Assembly (NCBI RefSeq): GCF_008692605.1
Contig: NZ_LFCT01000005.1
Span: 91,313-155,312 of the forward strand
Length of the DNA: 64,000 bases
Direction: 5' to 3'
Source of the DNA: Sphingobium estronivorans
Lineage (GTDB): Bacteria; Pseudomonadota; Alphaproteobacteria; Sphingomonadales; Sphingomonadaceae
Made by a program: the position numbers and the translations under genes. The notes beneath the pieces were generated by a model. That model was not told the origin of the DNA, ran no database searches, and was given only the letters and a program-made list of their open reading frames with translations. Of the stretch, positions 30,993 through 40,713 are shown in pieces (within the stretch, counting starts at the first letter, position 1; the number at the start of each line of letters is the position of its first letter).

Positions 30993-31913
30993 TCAGGCGT
31001 CGATCCGGCTGCCCGCAGGCATGTCATAGCCGCGCAGCAATTCGCCCGCGGACATCGCGCCCTTGCCTGCGCGCTGGATCAGCGTCGGGCGGATCGCGCC
31101 ATGGCCGCAGCCGATCAGCAGGCTGTTGTCGAGCAGTTCGCCCGCCCTGTTCTCCCTGCTGCCTTCATGATCCTCGACATGGGCGGTCAGGATGCGGAAC
31201 CGTTCGCCGCGATATTCGAAAAAGGCGCCGGGGAAAGGATTGAAGGCGCGCACCTGCCGCTCGACCTGATGCGCGTCGCGGCTGAAGTCGATGCGCGATT
31301 CGGCCTTTTCGATCTTGGACGCATAGGTGACGCCGTCCTCCGGTTGGGGCACCGGGGGATGCAGGTCGATGTCGTCCAGCACCTCGACCATCAGTTCCGC
31401 GCCCGCTTCGGCCAGTTCCTGCGTCAACGCGCCGGCGGTCTTGTCCTCGACCGGGGTGACATGCTTGGCGCGCATCGGCCCGGTGTCGAGTCCCGCTTCC
31501 ATGTCCATGATCGTGACGCCGATGACATTGTCGCCCGCCAATATGGCGCGTTGGATCGGCGCCGCGCCCCGCCAGCGGGGCAGCAGGGAGGCATGGATGT
31601 TCATGCAGCCCAGGCGCGGCGCATCGAGAATCGGGCGCGGCAGGATCAAGCCATAGGCGGCGACCACTGCGACATCGGCGTTCAGCGCGGCGAAGGCGGC
31701 CTGCACTTCCGCATCCTTAAGGGACACCGGCGTGCGGACTTCGATCCCCATTTCCTCGGCCTTGGCATGGACAGGGGAGGGGCGCAGCGCCTTGCCGCGC
31801 CCCGCCGGACGGGGCGGCTGGCTGTAGACGGCGACGATCTCATGCCCGGCCTTGGCCAGTGCGGCCAGAGCCGGAACGGCGAAATCGGGGGTTCCCATAT
31901 AGACGATACGCAT
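30993..31913 (-). CDS. fmt: Methionyl-tRNA formyltransferase
   Basis: A 306-aa enzyme that formylates initiator Met-tRNA. It begins [16 protein letters not shown] and has the N10-formyl-THF binding segment [15 protein letters not shown] with the catalytic N-x-H-x-S-L-L-P residues. def (deformylase), its functional partner, lies across the recR gene on the opposite strand, so the pair is split here into divergent units. Confidence 0.97.
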   Translation of the reverse strand: MRIVYMGTPDFAVPALAALAKAGHEIVAVYSQPPRPAGRGKALRPSPVHAKAEEMGIEVRTPVSLKDAEVQAAFAALNADVAVVAAYGLILPRPILDAPRLGCMNIHASLLPRWRGAAPIQRAILAGDNVIGVTIMDMEAGLDTGPMRAKHVTPVEDKTAGALTQELAEAGAELMVEVLDDIDLHPPVPQPEDGVTYASKIEKAESRIDFSRDAHQVERQVRAFNPFPGAFFEYRGERFRILTAHVEDHEGSRENRAGELLDNSLLIGCGHGAIRPTLIQRAGKGAMSAGELLRGYDMPAGSRIDA

Positions 31914-31967
31914 GGCGGCACCTCAAACCCCTTGTGCCCACGACTTGCAAGCCCTTATTCCGGTTCC

Positions 31968-32564
31968 ATGGCTTCTCCCGAAATCGAAGCGCTGACGCAG
32001 GCGCTCTCCCGCCTGCCCGGCCTTGGCCCGCGTTCGGCGCGGCGCGCTGTGCTGCATCTGCTCAAGAAGCGCGAATCCGCGCTGGAGCCGCTGCTGCGCG
32101 CGCTCGATGCGGTGAACGATCGGCTGGTGACGTGCAGCCTATGCGGCAATGTCGATACCGTCGACCCCTGCGGCATCTGCGCCGACACGAGGCGCGATGC
32201 GCGCGCGCTCTGCGTGGTGGAGGATGTGGCGGATCTGTGGGCGCTGGACAAGTCGCGGCTGTTTCCGGGGCGCTTCCATGTGCTGGGCGGGCGGCTTTCG
32301 GCGCTGGAGGGTGTCCGGCCGGAGGATCTGAGTATCGACGCGCTGGTGGCGCGGGTTGAGGCTGGGGGTATCGATGAGGTTGTGCTGGCGATGAACGCCA
32401 CGCTGGAGGGGCAGACGACCGCCCATTATCTGGCGGAGCGGCTGGAGCAATTTCCCGTCCGTCTGACCCAGCTTGCCCATGGCGTGCCGGTCGGCGGGGA
32501 GCTGGATTATCTGGACGAAGGCACGCTGGCACAGGCGCTGAGGGCGCGGCGCCCGGTCGCTTGA
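31968..32564 (+). CDS. recR: Recombination mediator protein RecR
   Basis: A 198-aa protein that loads RecA at gaps with RecO/RecF. It has the N-terminal helix-hairpin-helix region ([11 protein letters not shown]), zinc cysteines C56, C59, C68 and C71 and a Toprim domain (V-V-E-D-V-A-D and L-A-M-N-A-T-L-E-G). The start is ATG 31968. def follows 31 bp later and is probably cotranscribed. Confidence 0.97.
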   Translation: MASPEIEALTQALSRLPGLGPRSARRAVLHLLKKRESALEPLLRALDAVNDRLVTCSLCGNVDTVDPCGICADTRRDARALCVVEDVADLWALDKSRLFPGRFHVLGGRLSALEGVRPEDLSIDALVARVEAGGIDEVVLAMNATLEGQTTAHYLAERLEQFPVRLTQLAHGVPVGGELDYLDEGTLAQALRARRPVA

Positions 32565-32595
32565 ATTTTCCCGGCTATCCGATTATTTTAGGCGC

Positions 32596-33126
32596 ATGGC
32601 CATTCTTCCCATTTTGGAGGCGCCCGATCCGCGCCTGCGTACCATTTCGTCTCCGGTTGAGGCGATCGATGATGATTTGCAGCGTCTGATCGATGACATG
32701 TTCGAGACGATGTACGATGCGCCCGGCATCGGCCTGGCGGCGATCCAGGTCGGCGTGCCCAAGCGCGTGCTGGTGATGGACCTCCAGGAACCGGAATCGG
32801 ACGAGGAGGATGCGCCGCCGGTCAAGAAGCCGATGGTGTTCATCAATCCGGAGATTCTCGAAGATTCGGAAGATCTGTCGGTTTACAATGAGGGTTGCCT
32901 GTCGGTCCCCGACCAGTTCGCCGAAGTCGAACGGCCCGCATCCATCCGCGCAAGCTGGATGGACCGCGACGGCCGCATCCATGAGGAGCGACTGGAAGGG
33001 TTGCTCGCAACCTGCCTCCAGCACGAGATGGATCATTTGCAGGGCGTGCTGTTCATCGACCATCTGTCGCGCCTGAAGCGGGACATGCTGATGAAAAAAC
33101 TGACCAAGGCGCGCAAGGCGGCTTGA
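32596..33126 (+). CDS. def: Peptide deformylase
   Basis: A 176-aa metalloenzyme that removes the N-formyl group from nascent proteins. It has all three motifs: G-I-G-L-A-A-I-Q at 44-51, E-G-C-L-S with C101, and H-E-M-D-H at 143-147. C101, H143 and H147 bind the metal and E144 is catalytic. An acidic insertion at about residues 66-78 (E-S-D-E-E-D-A) lies between the first and second motifs. Confidence 0.98.
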   Translation: MAILPILEAPDPRLRTISSPVEAIDDDLQRLIDDMFETMYDAPGIGLAAIQVGVPKRVLVMDLQEPESDEEDAPPVKKPMVFINPEILEDSEDLSVYNEGCLSVPDQFAEVERPASIRASWMDRDGRIHEERLEGLLATCLQHEMDHLQGVLFIDHLSRLKRDMLMKKLTKARKAA

Positions 33127-33147
33127 GGTCCGGCGAGAGGTTGAGAC

Positions 33148-33181
33148 AAAAGCGCCCCGGCCAGAAGGCCGGGGCGCTTTT
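33148..33181 (+). terminator. Strong rho-independent terminator after def
   Basis: AAAAGCGCCCCGGCC (33148-33162) pairs perfectly with GGCCGGGGCGCTTTT (33167-33181) around a 4-nt loop. It is symmetrical and can also end transcripts reading from phoB on the other strand. Confidence 0.9.
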
Positions 33182-33271
33182 GTTTGGCGGCAAGACCCTG
33201 CACAGAGCATCGTGCGAAAAGGTGGAATCCGGCTTTTCGCAAACAACGATGCGACACAGAATTAGTCGTCC

Positions 33272-33973
33272 TTACGCCACCCCATCCGTATCCAGCGCAT
33301 AGCCTGCCGATCGAACGGTACGGATGATGTCGTGATAGCGTCCATCCGCATTGATGGCCTTGCGCAGGCGGCGGATATGCACGTCCACCGTGCGCAGTTC
33401 GATGTCGCTGTCCTGCCCCCACACGCTGTCGAGTAGACGCTCGCGCGAGAAGACCCAGCCCGGATGCTCCAGGAAATGTTTCAGCAGGCGGAATTCGGTC
33501 GGCCCCAGCGGGATCACCTGTCCGCCGCGACGGACCTTGTGGCCCACCGTATCCATCTCGACATCCGCGAAGGTCAGCGTTTCCCCCGCCAGCGCCGGGC
33601 GCACGCGCCGCAGCACCGCGCCGACGCGCGCCACCAGCTCGCGGGGCGAGAAAGGCTTGGTCACATAATCGTCCGCGCCGGTTTCCAGCCCCCGGACGCG
33701 ATCCTCTTCCTCGCCGCGCGCGGTCAGCATGATGATCGGCACGTTCGCCGTGCCGTTCATGCGACGCAGGCGGCGGCAAACCTCGATCCCCGACAGGCTT
33801 TCCACCATCCAGTCGAGCAGCACGATGTCGGGCACATTTTCCTGCGCCATCAACAATGCCTCTTCGCCGTCGACGGTGTGGGAAACCTCGAAATCCTCCC
33901 GTTTGAAGTGCCAGATGAGGAGTTCGGCCAGCGCCGCGTCATCCTCCACCAGAAGCATTTTGGCGCGGGCCAT
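33272..33973 (-). CDS. phoB: Phosphate regulon response regulator PhoB
   Basis: A 233-aa OmpR-family regulator. The receiver has acidic residues D11/D12, phospho-acceptor D54 (L-L-D-W-M) and the K of V-T-K-P-F. The winged-helix domain has E-F-R-L-L and T-V-D-V-H-I-R-R-L-R-K. It is phosphorylated by PhoR and activates phosphate-starvation genes. The start is ATG 33973, preceded by AGGAGG, placed 2 bp after the phoU stop. It ends the pst operon. Confidence 0.96.
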   Translation of the reverse strand: MARAKMLLVEDDAALAELLIWHFKREDFEVSHTVDGEEALLMAQENVPDIVLLDWMVESLSGIEVCRRLRRMNGTANVPIIMLTARGEEEDRVRGLETGADDYVTKPFSPRELVARVGAVLRRVRPALAGETLTFADVEMDTVGHKVRRGGQVIPLGPTEFRLLKHFLEHPGWVFSRERLLDSVWGQDSDIELRTVDVHIRRLRKAINADGRYHDIIRTVRSAGYALDTDGVA

Positions 33974-33975
33974 GC

Positions 33976-34668
33976 TCAGTCCTCCTGGTTCTGGCCGCCG
34001 CGCTCGCGTTCGGGCGCCGTATTGCCGGTTGCGGCGTAATAGACCATTTCCGCCACGTTCGTGGCATGGTCGCCGATGCGCTCGATATTCTTGGCGATGA
34101 ACAGCAGATGCGCGCATTCGCTGATCGTCTTGGGATTTTCGACCATGAAGGTGACGAGCGTGCGAAACACGCTGTTGTAGAAATCGTCCACCACCGTATC
34201 GCGCTCGATCACGGCCAGGGCCAGATCCGCATTGCGCGCGGCAAAGGCGTTCAACGCATCCTGCACCATCTCACCCGCGACCTGGCCCATGGAAGGGAGA
34301 AGCGCGATCGGCTCCTGCATGCGCTGATTGGCATTCATCAGCGGCACGCGCTTGGCGATGTTCTTCGCATAGTCGCCGATGCGTTCGACCACGCTGACGA
34401 TCTTGAGCGCCGCGATCACGTCGCGCAGGTCGTTCGCCATCGGCGCGCGAAGGGCGATGACCTCGATCGCCAGCTTTTCGACTTCCGCCTCGATCGCGTC
34501 GATGCGCTTGTCATCGGCGACGACGTCCGCCGCCATCGCCCTGTCATGGCGTTGCAGCGCGAGCATCGCCTTTTCGATCGCCTCTTCCGCGCGACCGCCC
34601 ATTTCGGCGATCAGACCGCGCAGCTTGTCCATTTCCTGGTCGAACGCCTTGATCGTATGTTCCGCCAT
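33976..34668 (-). CDS. phoU: Phosphate signalling protein PhoU
   Basis: A 230-aa helical protein with the two tandem PhoU repeats, each with an E-x-x-x-D-x-x-E-type metal-binding pattern (D-D-K-R-I-D-A-I-E-A-E-V and V-V-D-D-F-Y-N-S-V-F). PhoU links the Pst transporter to PhoR and dampens PhoB output. It sits between pstB and phoB. Confidence 0.96.
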   Translation of the reverse strand: MAEHTIKAFDQEMDKLRGLIAEMGGRAEEAIEKAMLALQRHDRAMAADVVADDKRIDAIEAEVEKLAIEVIALRAPMANDLRDVIAALKIVSVVERIGDYAKNIAKRVPLMNANQRMQEPIALLPSMGQVAGEMVQDALNAFAARNADLALAVIERDTVVDDFYNSVFRTLVTFMVENPKTISECAHLLFIAKNIERIGDHATNVAEMVYYAATGNTAPERERGGQNQED

Positions 34669-34687
34669 ATTCTTGTCTTTCCCCTGA

Positions 34688-35500
34688 TCAGCCGTAGCGT
34701 CCGGTGATATAATCCTTGGTCCGTTCCTGCCGCGGATTGGTGAAGATGTCCGACGTCACGCCATATTCGACCAGCTCGCCCAGATGGAAGAAGGCGGTCC
34801 GCTGCGACACGCGGGCGGCCTGCTGCATATTGTGGGTGACGATCACGATGGCGTAGCGGCCGCGCAGTTCGTGGATCAGTTCCTCGATCTTGGCGGTCGC
34901 GATGGGGTCCAGCGCCGAGCAGGGTTCGTCCATCAGGATGACTTCGGGTTCCACCGCGATGGCCCGGCCGATGCAGAGGCGTTGCTGCTGCCCGCCCGAC
35001 AGGGCCGTGCCGCTGTCATGCAGGCGATCCTTCACCTCGTCCCACAGGCCCGCGCGGCGCAGCGATTTCTCGACGATCACCTCCAGGTCCGCCTTGCCAT
35101 GCGCCAGCCCGTGGATGCGCGGGCCGTAGGCGATATTTTCGTAGATCGACTTGGGGAAGGGATTGGGCTTCTGGAACACCATGCCGACGCGGGCGCGCAG
35201 TTGCACCACGTCCATGCTGGGGGCGTAGATGTCTTCGCCGTCCAGCGTGATCGTGCCTTCGACCCGCGCGCTCGCCACGGTGTCGTTCATGCGGTTCAGC
35301 GTCCGCAGGAAGGTCGACTTGCCGCAGCCCGACGGGCCGATGAAGGCAGTGACATTGTCCATGTCGACATCGATCGACACGCCCTTGATCGCCTGCTTCT
35401 CGCCGTAGAAGACCTTGACGTCGCGCGCGGTCATCTTGGTTTCGACGGTCGGGGTCATATTGTGCTGTTCATGGATCATGGCTGTCATCGCGGTTACCAC
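34688..35500 (-). CDS. pstB: Phosphate ABC transporter ATP-binding protein PstB
   Basis: A 270-aa ABC ATPase with Walker [10 protein letters not shown], signature L-S-G-G-Q-Q-Q-R and Walker [12 protein letters not shown], the PstB version of the D-loop. It drives phosphate import through PstA/PstC. It overlaps pstA by 7 bp. Confidence 0.98.
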   Translation of the reverse strand: MVTAMTAMIHEQHNMTPTVETKMTARDVKVFYGEKQAIKGVSIDVDMDNVTAFIGPSGCGKSTFLRTLNRMNDTVASARVEGTITLDGEDIYAPSMDVVQLRARVGMVFQKPNPFPKSIYENIAYGPRIHGLAHGKADLEVIVEKSLRRAGLWDEVKDRLHDSGTALSGGQQQRLCIGRAIAVEPEVILMDEPCSALDPIATAKIEELIHELRGRYAIVIVTHNMQQAARVSQRTAFFHLGELVEYGVTSDIFTNPRQERTKDYITGRYG

Positions 35501-36753
35501 CGCCTTTCGAACTTGTTGCGCAGGTAGATGGCGAGGCCGTTCATCGCGAGCAGGAAGACCAGCAGAACGATGATGGCGGCAGAGGTCTTTTCGACGAAGC
35601 CCTTGGAGACTTCGTCCGACCAGAGGAAGATCTGCACCGGCAGCACGGTTGCGGGGTCTGTGATCCCGCCCGGCGGCGTGGCGATGAAAGCACGCATGCC
35701 GATCATCAGCAGGGGCGCGGTTTCACCCAAAGCGCGGGCCATGCCGATGATGGTGCCGGTCAGGATGCCCGGCAGCGCCAGCGGCAGCACATGGTGGAAC
35801 ACCACCTGGACCGGCGAAGCGCCGACGCCGAGCGCCGCGTCGCGGATGCTGGGCGGCACCGACTTGATGGCGTTGCGGCCCGCGATGACGATGACCGGCA
35901 TGGTCATCAGCGCCAGCGTCATGCCGCCGACCAGTGAGGCGGAACGGGGCAGGTGCAGGACATTGAGGAAGATGGACAGGCCCAGCAGGCCGAAGATGAT
36001 CGAGGGCACGGCGGCCAGATTGTTGATCGACACTTCGATGACGTCGGTCATCCAGTTCTTGCGCGCATATTCCTCAAGGTAAACGGCGGTGGCGACCCCA
36101 ACCGGGAAGCTCAGGGCCAACGTCACCAGCATGGTGAGCAGCGTGCCCTTGAACGCCCCCCAGATGCCGACCTGCGTGGGATCGGTGCCGTCGCTGAGCG
36201 TCAGGAAACCCCAATTGAAGCCGGTGGAGATCAGCCTGGCCTTGCTGAGCCGGTTCACGGCCGCTTCCGCGTCCGGGGAACCCTGGCTCTTGGCGGCGAG
36301 GTCGATGGCGGTCGAAGCAGGCAGCTTAATCGTCTCGATGCGGCCCAGAATCCTGGGATCGGCCTTGATCCTGTCGCGCAGCACGGTCCAGGCCGTGGGC
36401 GACACCCATTCCTCGGCATCCGCGCCAAGCGCCTTCTTCACGACCGCGCCCGTTACCATCGGCAGATTGGCATTGGCCAGCGCCTGATCGGTAATCGCAT
36501 TGGGGTCGAGCAGCAGCGGGGAAGCAGGGAAATCCACCTGCACCGCGATCTCGGTCCGGGTAAAGCCGCGCAGGCCGTTGCCCAACATGCTGAACAGCAG
36601 GAAGGCGAGGAAGGCGGCGCTCAGGCCGACAGCCAACAGGCCGGCCAGCTTGAAGCGACGTTCGGCGGCATAGCGCCGGGCGATCCGCTTGCGCATCGCG
36701 TCCGACTTCCAGTCGGTGGGAAGCCTTTTAGGGACTGTGGGTGTCGCGCTCAT
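35494..36753 (-). CDS. pstA: Phosphate ABC transporter permease PstA
   Basis: A 419-aa permease, longer than the about 300 aa of E. coli PstA because of an extra about 110-residue periplasmic loop between the first helix and the permease core. The BPD-transport EAA-like loop [14 protein letters not shown] is intact. The start is ATG 36753, overlapping the pstC stop (ATGA). The 3' end overlaps pstB. Confidence 0.94.
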   Translation of the reverse strand: MSATPTVPKRLPTDWKSDAMRKRIARRYAAERRFKLAGLLAVGLSAAFLAFLLFSMLGNGLRGFTRTEIAVQVDFPASPLLLDPNAITDQALANANLPMVTGAVVKKALGADAEEWVSPTAWTVLRDRIKADPRILGRIETIKLPASTAIDLAAKSQGSPDAEAAVNRLSKARLISTGFNWGFLTLSDGTDPTQVGIWGAFKGTLLTMLVTLALSFPVGVATAVYLEEYARKNWMTDVIEVSINNLAAVPSIIFGLLGLSIFLNVLHLPRSASLVGGMTLALMTMPVIVIAGRNAIKSVPPSIRDAALGVGASPVQVVFHHVLPLALPGILTGTIIGMARALGETAPLLMIGMRAFIATPPGGITDPATVLPVQIFLWSDEVSKGFVEKTSAAIIVLLVFLLAMNGLAIYLRNKFERRW

Positions 36754-38144
36754 TCGTAAGCCTCGCGATATTTCTTCACGACCCGCAGGGCCACGATGTT
36801 GAGCAGCAGGGTGACGATGAACAGCACCAGACCCAGGGCAAAGGCCGCCAGCGTCTTGGCGCTGTCGAATTCCTGGTCGCCGGTCAGCAACTGGACGATC
36901 TGCGTCGTCACCGTCGTCACGCTGGCAAAGGGGTTGAGGGTGAGGTTGGCCGCCAGACCCGCCGCCATCACCACGATCATCGTTTCGCCGATGGCGCGGC
37001 TGACCGCCAGCAACACGCCGCCGACCACGCCGGGCAGGGCGGCGGGGATCAGCACGCGGCTGATCGTCTCGCTGGTGGTGGCGCCCATGGCCAGGCTGCC
37101 GTCGCGCATCGACTGCGGCACGGCGGCGATGCTGTCGTCGGCCATGGAGGAGACGAAGGGAATGATCATCACGCCCATCACCAGACCGGCTGCCAGCGCG
37201 CTTTCGGAGGAGGCTCCGTGGATGCCGATCTTCACCGCGAAGTCCCGCAGCGCAGGGGCGATGGTGAGCGCGGCAAAATAGCCGTAAACAACAGTCGGCA
37301 CGCCCGCCAGCATTTCCAGCGTGGGCTTCATCCACTTGCGGACGGTCGGGCTGGCATATTGGGTCAGGTAGATGGCGCTCATCAGGCCCAGGGGAATGGC
37401 GACGATCATGGCGATGATCGCGCCGATGAAGATCGTGCCCCAGAATAGCGGCACCGCACCGAAGGCATCATCATTGCCATAGCCGAGCGCGGCCGACTGC
37501 GGACTCCATTTGATGCCGAACAGGAAGTCGATGGGGCTGACCATGGAGAAGAAGCGGAAGCTTTCCCACAGCAGTGAGGCGACGATGCCCAGCGTGGTGA
37601 TGATCGCCAGCAGGGAGGCGATCAGCAATGTCGCCATCACCAGCCGTTCGACCCGCGTGCGCGTCCGGAAATCGGGGCGGACGCGGGTGAAGGCATAGGC
37701 GCCACCCGCAAAGGCCAGCACGATCGCGAGCGTCGCGCCCGCCATGCCATATTTGCCGATGGCGTCCTTATAGGGTTCGACCAGGCCCTGCGAGAGCGGG
37801 TTGAACGCCCCCGCCTGCGCCCCGACCGCGATCGCCCGCGCTTCGCCCAAAATGGCGGAGCGCGAGAAATCGTCGGCGGGCAGGCTCTGCGCTGCCGGGC
37901 TGCTCAGCACTGATTCCGTGACGAGGCCAGGGGCGACATTCGCCCAGACCGCCAGGAAGATACCGGCAGGCACCAGCGTCCAGAGCGCGACATACCAGCC
38001 ATGATAGCCCGGCAGGCTATGCACGGCATCGCGGCGGCCCGACGCCCGCGCGGCGGTTTGCAACCGCATCGCACGGGCGCGGGCGCTGACCCAGGCGATG
38101 GCGCCCAGACCTGCCAGCAGCAGGAGAATTGCAGGACCGGTCAT
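36750..38144 (-). CDS. pstC: Phosphate ABC transporter permease PstC (long form)
   Basis: A 464-aa permease with an N-terminal extension of about 150 aa carrying additional hydrophobic helices before the usual PstC core. The EAA loop M-R-D-G-S-L-A-M-G-A-T-T-S-E-T is intact. Such long PstC forms occur in many alphaproteobacteria. It overlaps pstA by 4 bp. Confidence 0.94.
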   Translation of the reverse strand: MTGPAILLLLAGLGAIAWVSARARAMRLQTAARASGRRDAVHSLPGYHGWYVALWTLVPAGIFLAVWANVAPGLVTESVLSSPAAQSLPADDFSRSAILGEARAIAVGAQAGAFNPLSQGLVEPYKDAIGKYGMAGATLAIVLAFAGGAYAFTRVRPDFRTRTRVERLVMATLLIASLLAIITTLGIVASLLWESFRFFSMVSPIDFLFGIKWSPQSAALGYGNDDAFGAVPLFWGTIFIGAIIAMIVAIPLGLMSAIYLTQYASPTVRKWMKPTLEMLAGVPTVVYGYFAALTIAPALRDFAVKIGIHGASSESALAAGLVMGVMIIPFVSSMADDSIAAVPQSMRDGSLAMGATTSETISRVLIPAALPGVVGGVLLAVSRAIGETMIVVMAAGLAANLTLNPFASVTTVTTQIVQLLTGDQEFDSAKTLAAFALGLVLFIVTLLLNIVALRVVKKYREAYE

Positions 38145-38154
38145 ATTCCCTGTC

Positions 38155-39210
38155 TTACTTGAGCTGCGAACCGTCGAGCACGGTCAGCGACTTGACCGCT
38201 TCGGCGCTCGCCTTGCGCACGGCTTCGGGCGCCGCGACCATGCCGCGCTTGGCCAGCGCGCCATCGGGCCCCCAATTGGCCGCGAAGGCGTTGAGATAAG
38301 CCTGAAGACCGGGGATCGCGGTCATGTGCGCCTTCTTCACATAGATGTAGAGCGGGCGCGCGCCGGGATAGGTGCCGGTCGACACGGTTTCATAGGTCGC
38401 CTCGACGCCGTTGATGGACACGTCCTTCAGCATGTCCTTGTTTTCCTCCAGATAGCTGAAGCCGAACACGCCCAGTGCGTTGGGGTTGGCGGCCAACTTC
38501 TGGACGATCAGATTGTCGTTCTCGCCCGAATCCACATATTTGCCGTCCTCGCGAACGCGGGTGCAGGTGGCCTTGAACTCGTCCTCGCTCTTCTTCTTGA
38601 GTTCGCCCATCGCCGGGTCGGTTTCGCAGCCCTTGGTCAGGATCAGCTCAGCCAGCGAGTCGCGCGTACCGCTGGTCGACGGTGGGCCGAAGACGGAGAT
38701 GGCGGTGGCGGGCAGGCTGGGGTCGACATCCTTCCAGGTCTGCGCCTTGTTCGGACCCTTGCCATAGGGATTGGCGGCCAGGGCCTCATAGACGATCTTC
38801 GGGGTCAGCTTGAAGCCGGGGCCCTTGTTCGATTCGGCGAAGGCGAGGCCGTCGACGCCGATCTGGATCTCGATGATGTCCTTGACGCCATTCTTCTGGC
38901 AATCCTCATATTCCGACTTCTTCATGCGGCGCGATGCGTCCGCGATGTCGGGGTGCTGGGCGCCGACGCCCGCGCAGAACAGCTTCATGCCGCCGCCCGT
39001 GCCGGTCGATTCGACGATCGGCGACTTCATGCCGGGATTGCCCTGAACGAACATCTCCGCAATCGCCGTGGCGAAGGGGTAGACGGTGGAGGAGCCGACC
39101 GCGCGAATCTGGTCGCGGGTCCCGCCAGCCGCGCCGCCGGATTGCTGGCCGCAGCCGGCAAGAGTGAGTGCGGCCGCAGTCGTCGCAGCAAGCAGAGCGA
39201 TATGCTTCAC
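38155..39210 (-). CDS. pstS: Phosphate-binding protein PstS
   Basis: A 351-aa periplasmic binding protein. Its signal peptide ends in L-A-G-C with C20 as the lipidation site, so it is probably an anchored lipoprotein. The phosphate-binding loops (G-S-S-T-V-Y-P, G-T-G-G-G and S-G-T-R-D) are clear. A Pho box lies 86 bp upstream of the start. It is the first gene of pstSCAB-phoU-phoB. Confidence 0.97.
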   Translation of the reverse strand: MKHIALLAATTAAALTLAGCGQQSGGAAGGTRDQIRAVGSSTVYPFATAIAEMFVQGNPGMKSPIVESTGTGGGMKLFCAGVGAQHPDIADASRRMKKSEYEDCQKNGVKDIIEIQIGVDGLAFAESNKGPGFKLTPKIVYEALAANPYGKGPNKAQTWKDVDPSLPATAISVFGPPSTSGTRDSLAELILTKGCETDPAMGELKKKSEDEFKATCTRVREDGKYVDSGENDNLIVQKLAANPNALGVFGFSYLEENKDMLKDVSINGVEATYETVSTGTYPGARPLYIYVKKAHMTAIPGLQAYLNAFAANWGPDGALAKRGMVAAPEAVRKASAEAVKSLTVLDGSQLK

Positions 39211-39295
39211 GGAATGTCTCCTTCGTCAAAAGGCCGCGATTCGCCGTCGCTGCCCCCTCTGAGCACGCGCCGTAACCTCGGTACATCGCGCCTTT

Positions 39296-39324
39296 GTGAC
39301 AATTGAATTGCACTTTTATGACAA
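39296..39324 (-). promoter_or_regulatory. Pho box (three 7-mer repeats with 11-bp period) before pstS
   Basis: On the minus strand TTGTCAT, GTGCAAT and TTGTCAC occur at exact 11-bp spacing, separated by the A/T-rich 4-mers AAAA and TCAA, as in tandem PhoB half-sites (consensus CTGTCAT). It would let PhoB activate pstSCAB-phoU-phoB on phosphate starvation. phoR lies upstream and seems to be read separately. Confidence 0.85.
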
Positions 39325-39360
39325 TGCGGCCGGAGGCGCGAGCCACCCCCTCTTTTTTAT

Positions 39361-40623
39361 TCAGGCCCTTGCCGCGACGGCCTTTTCCTCCACCGCCATC
39401 CGGGGCAGCAGAATGGAGATCGTCGTCCCCTTGCCCAGCACGCTGGCGATGTCGAGCCGGCCACGATGCCGTTCCACGATATGCTTGACGATGGCGAGGC
39501 CAAGCCCCGTGCCGCCGACCGCCCGGCTGCGACCCGAATCGACGCGATAGAAGCGCTCGGTCAGACGCGGGAGGTGATCCGGGCCGATGCCCTCGCCCTC
39601 ATCCGCGACGCCCAGCCGCACCATGCCGTTGGGACCGTCCATCAGCGTCACGCGGATCGGCGTGCCGGCGCGGCCATATTTGACCGAATTGCCGATCAGA
39701 TTGTGCAGCAGTTGCGACAATTGCGCCCGGTCGCCCTGCACGCTGGGCAGGTCAGCCGCGATGCCCATCTCCACCTCGCGCCCCCGCTCGCCATGGCTGG
39801 AACGGAACACGCCGACCACCTCGGCCACCAGCCCCGACAGGTCGACGGCGCAGTCGGGCACGCGATATTTCTCCGCCTCGATGCGGGAGAGCGAGATCAG
39901 GTCGTCGATCAGCCGCTGCATCCGCCGCGCCTCCCCGTCCATGATCGACAGGAAGCGTTGGCGCGTTTCCACGTCGCGGCCCAGATCGGGGTCGGCCAGC
40001 GTCTCGATGAAACCCAATATCCCGGCCAGCGGCGTGCGCAGTTCGTGGCTGGCATTGGCGACGAAATCGACGCGCATCTTCTCGGCGGCATGGGCGCCGC
40101 TATGGTCGGCCAGATGCACCAGTCGCCGGACCTGCTCCGGCTCCCCTACCGGTGCGATGCGCATTTGCCAGCGCTGGTCGCGGGTGCCCAGACCCACCAG
40201 TTCGATCACCACCGGCTCGGCCATGGGCGCCAGGCTGGCGAGCCGTTCGGCGGCCGCCGGATGGCGAATGGCGATGCGGGCATCCTCCCCCTCTATATGC
40301 GCGCCCAACAGGCGTTTCGCCGCGCGGTTGGCGGACAGGATCCGGCCTCGTTCGATCAGCATCAGCGGATCGGAAATGCCCTCCAGCAATCCGCGCGCAT
40401 CGGGATGGGCGACGATGTCGGGCATGTCCATGACCGCTGATTTCGGCTTTTCGGCGCGACCATCGCCCCCCGCCGCGATGATCAGGATCACCAGCCCCGC
40501 CAGCACCGGCAGGATGATCTGAAGCGGCTTCGCGCCGATCATCAGCGCGCCGCCGGTTGCCAGCAACAGGACGGCGAGCGAAGCGGTGATCTGGGATGTC
40601 GAGAGGCGATTCATGGTTACCAT
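39361..40623 (-). CDS. phoR: Phosphate regulon sensor histidine kinase PhoR
   Basis: A 420-aa kinase with two N-terminal transmembrane helices (about 10-50), a PAS-like domain (about 75-165), phospho-acceptor H193 in N-A-S-H-E-L-R-T-P-L, and an ATPase domain with N-x-x-x-N-S-V-K-Y, D-E-G-E-G-I-G and G-T-G-L-G-L-A-I-V. Location ahead of pstS supports PhoR. The start is ATG 40623 or 40614; neither has a strong ribosome site. It is divergent from the Tat-signal protein gene. Confidence 0.93.
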   Translation of the reverse strand: MVTMNRLSTSQITASLAVLLLATGGALMIGAKPLQIILPVLAGLVILIIAAGGDGRAEKPKSAVMDMPDIVAHPDARGLLEGISDPLMLIERGRILSANRAAKRLLGAHIEGEDARIAIRHPAAAERLASLAPMAEPVVIELVGLGTRDQRWQMRIAPVGEPEQVRRLVHLADHSGAHAAEKMRVDFVANASHELRTPLAGILGFIETLADPDLGRDVETRQRFLSIMDGEARRMQRLIDDLISLSRIEAEKYRVPDCAVDLSGLVAEVVGVFRSSHGERGREVEMGIAADLPSVQGDRAQLSQLLHNLIGNSVKYGRAGTPIRVTLMDGPNGMVRLGVADEGEGIGPDHLPRLTERFYRVDSGRSRAVGGTGLGLAIVKHIVERHRGRLDIASVLGKGTTISILLPRMAVEEKAVAARA

Positions 40624-40713
40624 GGTTGGAAATTGGGCGCATTTGCTGCAAAGCCTGTCGCAATAGCGTGCAATTTTTACATTTTGGCAAGCGCGATAGC
40701 GGATCAGGATGAC

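Noticed and set aside
40624..40713. A second Pho box between phoR and the Tat-signal gene
   Set aside because: A CTGTCGC 7-mer is present but the 11-bp partner repeats do not match (GCGTGCA, TTACATT), so support is too weak.
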